Shown here piece by piece: positions 62,483-64,000 of a stretch of 64,000 nucleotides of DNA. This DNA is from an uncultured Schlesneria sp. Its GTDB lineage: Bacteria; Planctomycetota; Planctomycetia; Planctomycetales; Planctomycetaceae. Position 1 is the first letter of the stretch, and each line of letters begins with the position of its first letter. The stretch is taken from contig CAIVEI010000051.1 of NCBI GenBank assembly GCA_903904835.1, positions 62,001-126,000 on the forward strand, given 5' to 3'. The notes under the pieces are model-generated. The model saw nothing but the letters and a program-made list of their open reading frames with translations, was not told where the DNA came from and did no database searches. A program made the position numbers and the translations under genes.

Positions 62483-63631
62483 ATGTTAGCGGCCGAAAAT
62501 ATCACCGATGCCGACGGTGTTTCGCGTCGTGACTTCCTGCGCGCAGGGGGCCTGACTGTGGTCGGACTATCCGGTGCCTCGCGTGCCTCGTCAATCATGG
62601 CGAATTCAAATCGGCGGGCCATTCTCATTCTGATGACCGGTGGCGTCAGCCAACTGGAAACATTTGACCCCAAGCCCGATGCGCCTGCGTCAATTCGCGG
62701 TCCGTTCAAGTCAATCGAAACGGCTGTGCCGGGGGTGCGGTTTGGAGAATCACTGCCAGGTTTGGCACAACGATCCAATCGTATTTCAGTTATTCGCTCA
62801 CTGAACCATTCCGCCGCTCCTATCCACGAGACCGGCCTTCAGTTGTTGCAGACGGGCCGATTGTCGATTAACGGAATCAAGTTTCCAAATTGGGGCAGTC
62901 TGGTCGCCAGTAATCTCCCCTCAAAAAATGGTTTTGCCTCCAACGTGATTCTTCCACAACTGCTCGGTGATACCGGTGTTGCCACCTATCAAGGGCAGCA
63001 GTCAGGAGTCCTGGGGGATGAATGGCAGCCTCAGCTTGCGACAAAGGACCTCGCAGACGAACCCGAATATATCCGACGAATGTACGGCGACACCGACTTC
63101 GGTCGATTGCTGTTGAAGGCCAGACAGCTTGTTGAACACGGAACGCGCTGCGTCACCGTCAATTTATTCGATTCCTTGAAAGATCGGATCACGTGGGATT
63201 GTCACGGCGATAAAAATTGTGGGGCGGCGACATTATTTGATTACCAGGCAAAGCTTTGCCCCGAATTCGATCACGCGATGTCGGGCTTGCTGGATGACTT
63301 GTCCCAGCGAGGAGTTCTTGACGACACTCTGGTTATCGCGACAAGTGAATTCGGGCGAACTCCTCATGTCAATGAAAATATGGGGCGAGATCATTGGCCT
63401 TTATGCTGGTCTGCAATTGTTGCCGGCGGAAAAGTCGCCGGTGGAAAAGTGATCGGTGCCAGCGATACTTCTGCTGCTGAACCGCTGGAAAGGCCAGTCG
63501 AACCGGGTGAACTGACGGCAACGTTGCTCAATTGGTGTGGCATCGACGGGGCGGCACAATCAATCATCTACGAGCAAGAAACGATTCCGCTTGTCCCTCA
63601 CGCTCCGGTCGCGGAACTCTGGTCAACATAA
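62483..63631 (+). CDS. DUF1501 protein, Tat-exported
   Basis: 382-residue DUF1501 protein, a sulfatase-fold family expanded in planctomycetes. The Tat signal is VSRRDFLRAGGLTVVG near residue 13. Fold marks are AILILMTGGVSQLETFDPKPDAP and the later DTLVIATSEFGRTPHVNENMGRDHWP. The ATG at 62483 has AGGGA upstream; an ATG 13 codons earlier is also open. Such proteins usually pair with DUF1553/DUF1549 cytochrome-type genes, which are not visible here. Periplasmic; substrate unknown. Confidence 0.92.
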   Translation: MLAAENITDADGVSRRDFLRAGGLTVVGLSGASRASSIMANSNRRAILILMTGGVSQLETFDPKPDAPASIRGPFKSIETAVPGVRFGESLPGLAQRSNRISVIRSLNHSAAPIHETGLQLLQTGRLSINGIKFPNWGSLVASNLPSKNGFASNVILPQLLGDTGVATYQGQQSGVLGDEWQPQLATKDLADEPEYIRRMYGDTDFGRLLLKARQLVEHGTRCVTVNLFDSLKDRITWDCHGDKNCGAATLFDYQAKLCPEFDHAMSGLLDDLSQRGVLDDTLVIATSEFGRTPHVNENMGRDHWPLCWSAIVAGGKVAGGKVIGASDTSAAEPLERPVEPGELTATLLNWCGIDGAAQSIIYEQETIPLVPHAPVAELWST

Positions 63632-63869
63632 TGACCGGGTTTTCGTCGTGAAATGTCAAGAAATACGGAAAAACAGACTCGGCCTGGCGAAAACTCCTGA
63701 CGCATCAATCCAAATATAAGACTGTTTTTCATTCGGTGAATCGGGTCTCTATTCCGGCTGGGCCGGTTTCACTATAGAATCAGGTTGCTCGTCCGTTTAA
63801 CCGATCGAACGTATTTTTGACGATCGCGAGCGTTTCCTGCCAGACTCCTCCTTCCTGTTTTGATTGCCC

Positions 63870-64000
63870 ATGTTTGACCAGCGGTTTATTCGTAATTTTT
63901 CGATCATTGCCCATATTGACCACGGCAAAAGCACTCTTGCAGACCAGTTGCTGCTGAAGAGCGGGGCAATTACGCAACGTGAATTCCGTGAACAAATTCT
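63870..64000 (+). CDS. lepA: Elongation factor 4 LepA (N-terminal part)
   Basis: The first 43 codons of a gene that runs off the window. The GTPase G1 loop [15 protein letters not shown] begins near residue 14, preceded by FIRNFSII, which is specific for LepA among translation GTPases. LepA back-translocates or remodels stalled ribosomes. The preceding ~240 bases hold no gene. Confidence 0.92.
   Translation, partial: MFDQRFIRNFSIIAHIDHGKSTLADQLLLKSGAITQREFREQI

Noticed and set aside
62248-62778. A 176-codon minus-strand frame opposite the DUF1501 start
   Set aside because: The plus strand has a clear Tat signal and family motifs, and the minus frame has none.

Overview
The window looks like chromosomal DNA of a planctomycete (phylum Planctomycetota), probably of the Planctomycetales. 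The signs are a DUF1501 protein and a Gfo/Idh/MocA oxidoreductase that both carry twin-arginine signals, a degenerate GH10-like barrel protein, a UxuA/KduD-type sugar-acid set, a formaldehyde-activating-enzyme homologue in a non-methylotroph-like setting, a Rieske gene between sufD and sufT, and many starts with weak or no Shine-Dalgarno. The species cannot be named. Nearly all genes are house-keeping or lineage-typical. Only about 7.1-9.6 kb looks like an accessory scar.

Layout. 0-1.4 kb: end of a suf Fe-S assembly operon (sufD, Rieske, sufT) closed by a strong terminator. 1.4-7.1 kb: an inorganic-carbon transport region on the minus strand, with an SbtA-type and a SulP-type transporter interleaved with three mutually homologous ~110-residue double-TM proteins. 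I consider this the best candidate for an undescribed system. 7.1-9.6 kb: decayed DNA with C-terminal remnants of a UvrD-like helicase and a type I restriction HsdR, then hairpins and short repeats. 9.6-13.3 kb: oxidoreductase, pyrF, membrane protein, purC. 13.6-19.5 kb: GH10-like protein, MDR reductase, HtrA protease, Dabb protein, class 3 lipase.

19.5-25.9 kb: a compact six-gene operon led by a sigma-70 factor and encoding two cyclopropane-synthase-like methyltransferases, a flavin amine-oxidase-like enzyme, DUF1365 and DUF1295 proteins. This is probably a stress-induced lipid-modification pathway with its own sigma factor. 26.4-33.8 kb: rne-rplU, then hpf-EIIA-HPr-EI (a PTS chain without a permease), a lipoprotein and a bifunctional-nuclease protein. 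34-37 kb: GT2, UxuA-like enzyme, MazG protein and hydrolase in one operon. 37.2-46 kb: Fae-like protein without the catalytic His, sulfatase-fold protein without the modified Cys, YkgJ protein, a nucleotidyltransferase with an in-frame stop, arfB, an ExeA-like ATPase pair, nif3, argG, DUF3298 protein.

46-56 kb: membrane proteins, murC-murB-ddl, a YrdC-LMW phosphatase fusion, rpiB, gcvH, gcvPA. 56-64 kb: ALDH7, periplasmic glutathione peroxidase, rfbD, hemB, a KduD-like SDR, a DUF1501 protein, and the first codons of lepA. No rRNA, tRNA, CRISPR array or intact mobile element was recognised. All homology statements rest on reading motifs by eye, without database searches.
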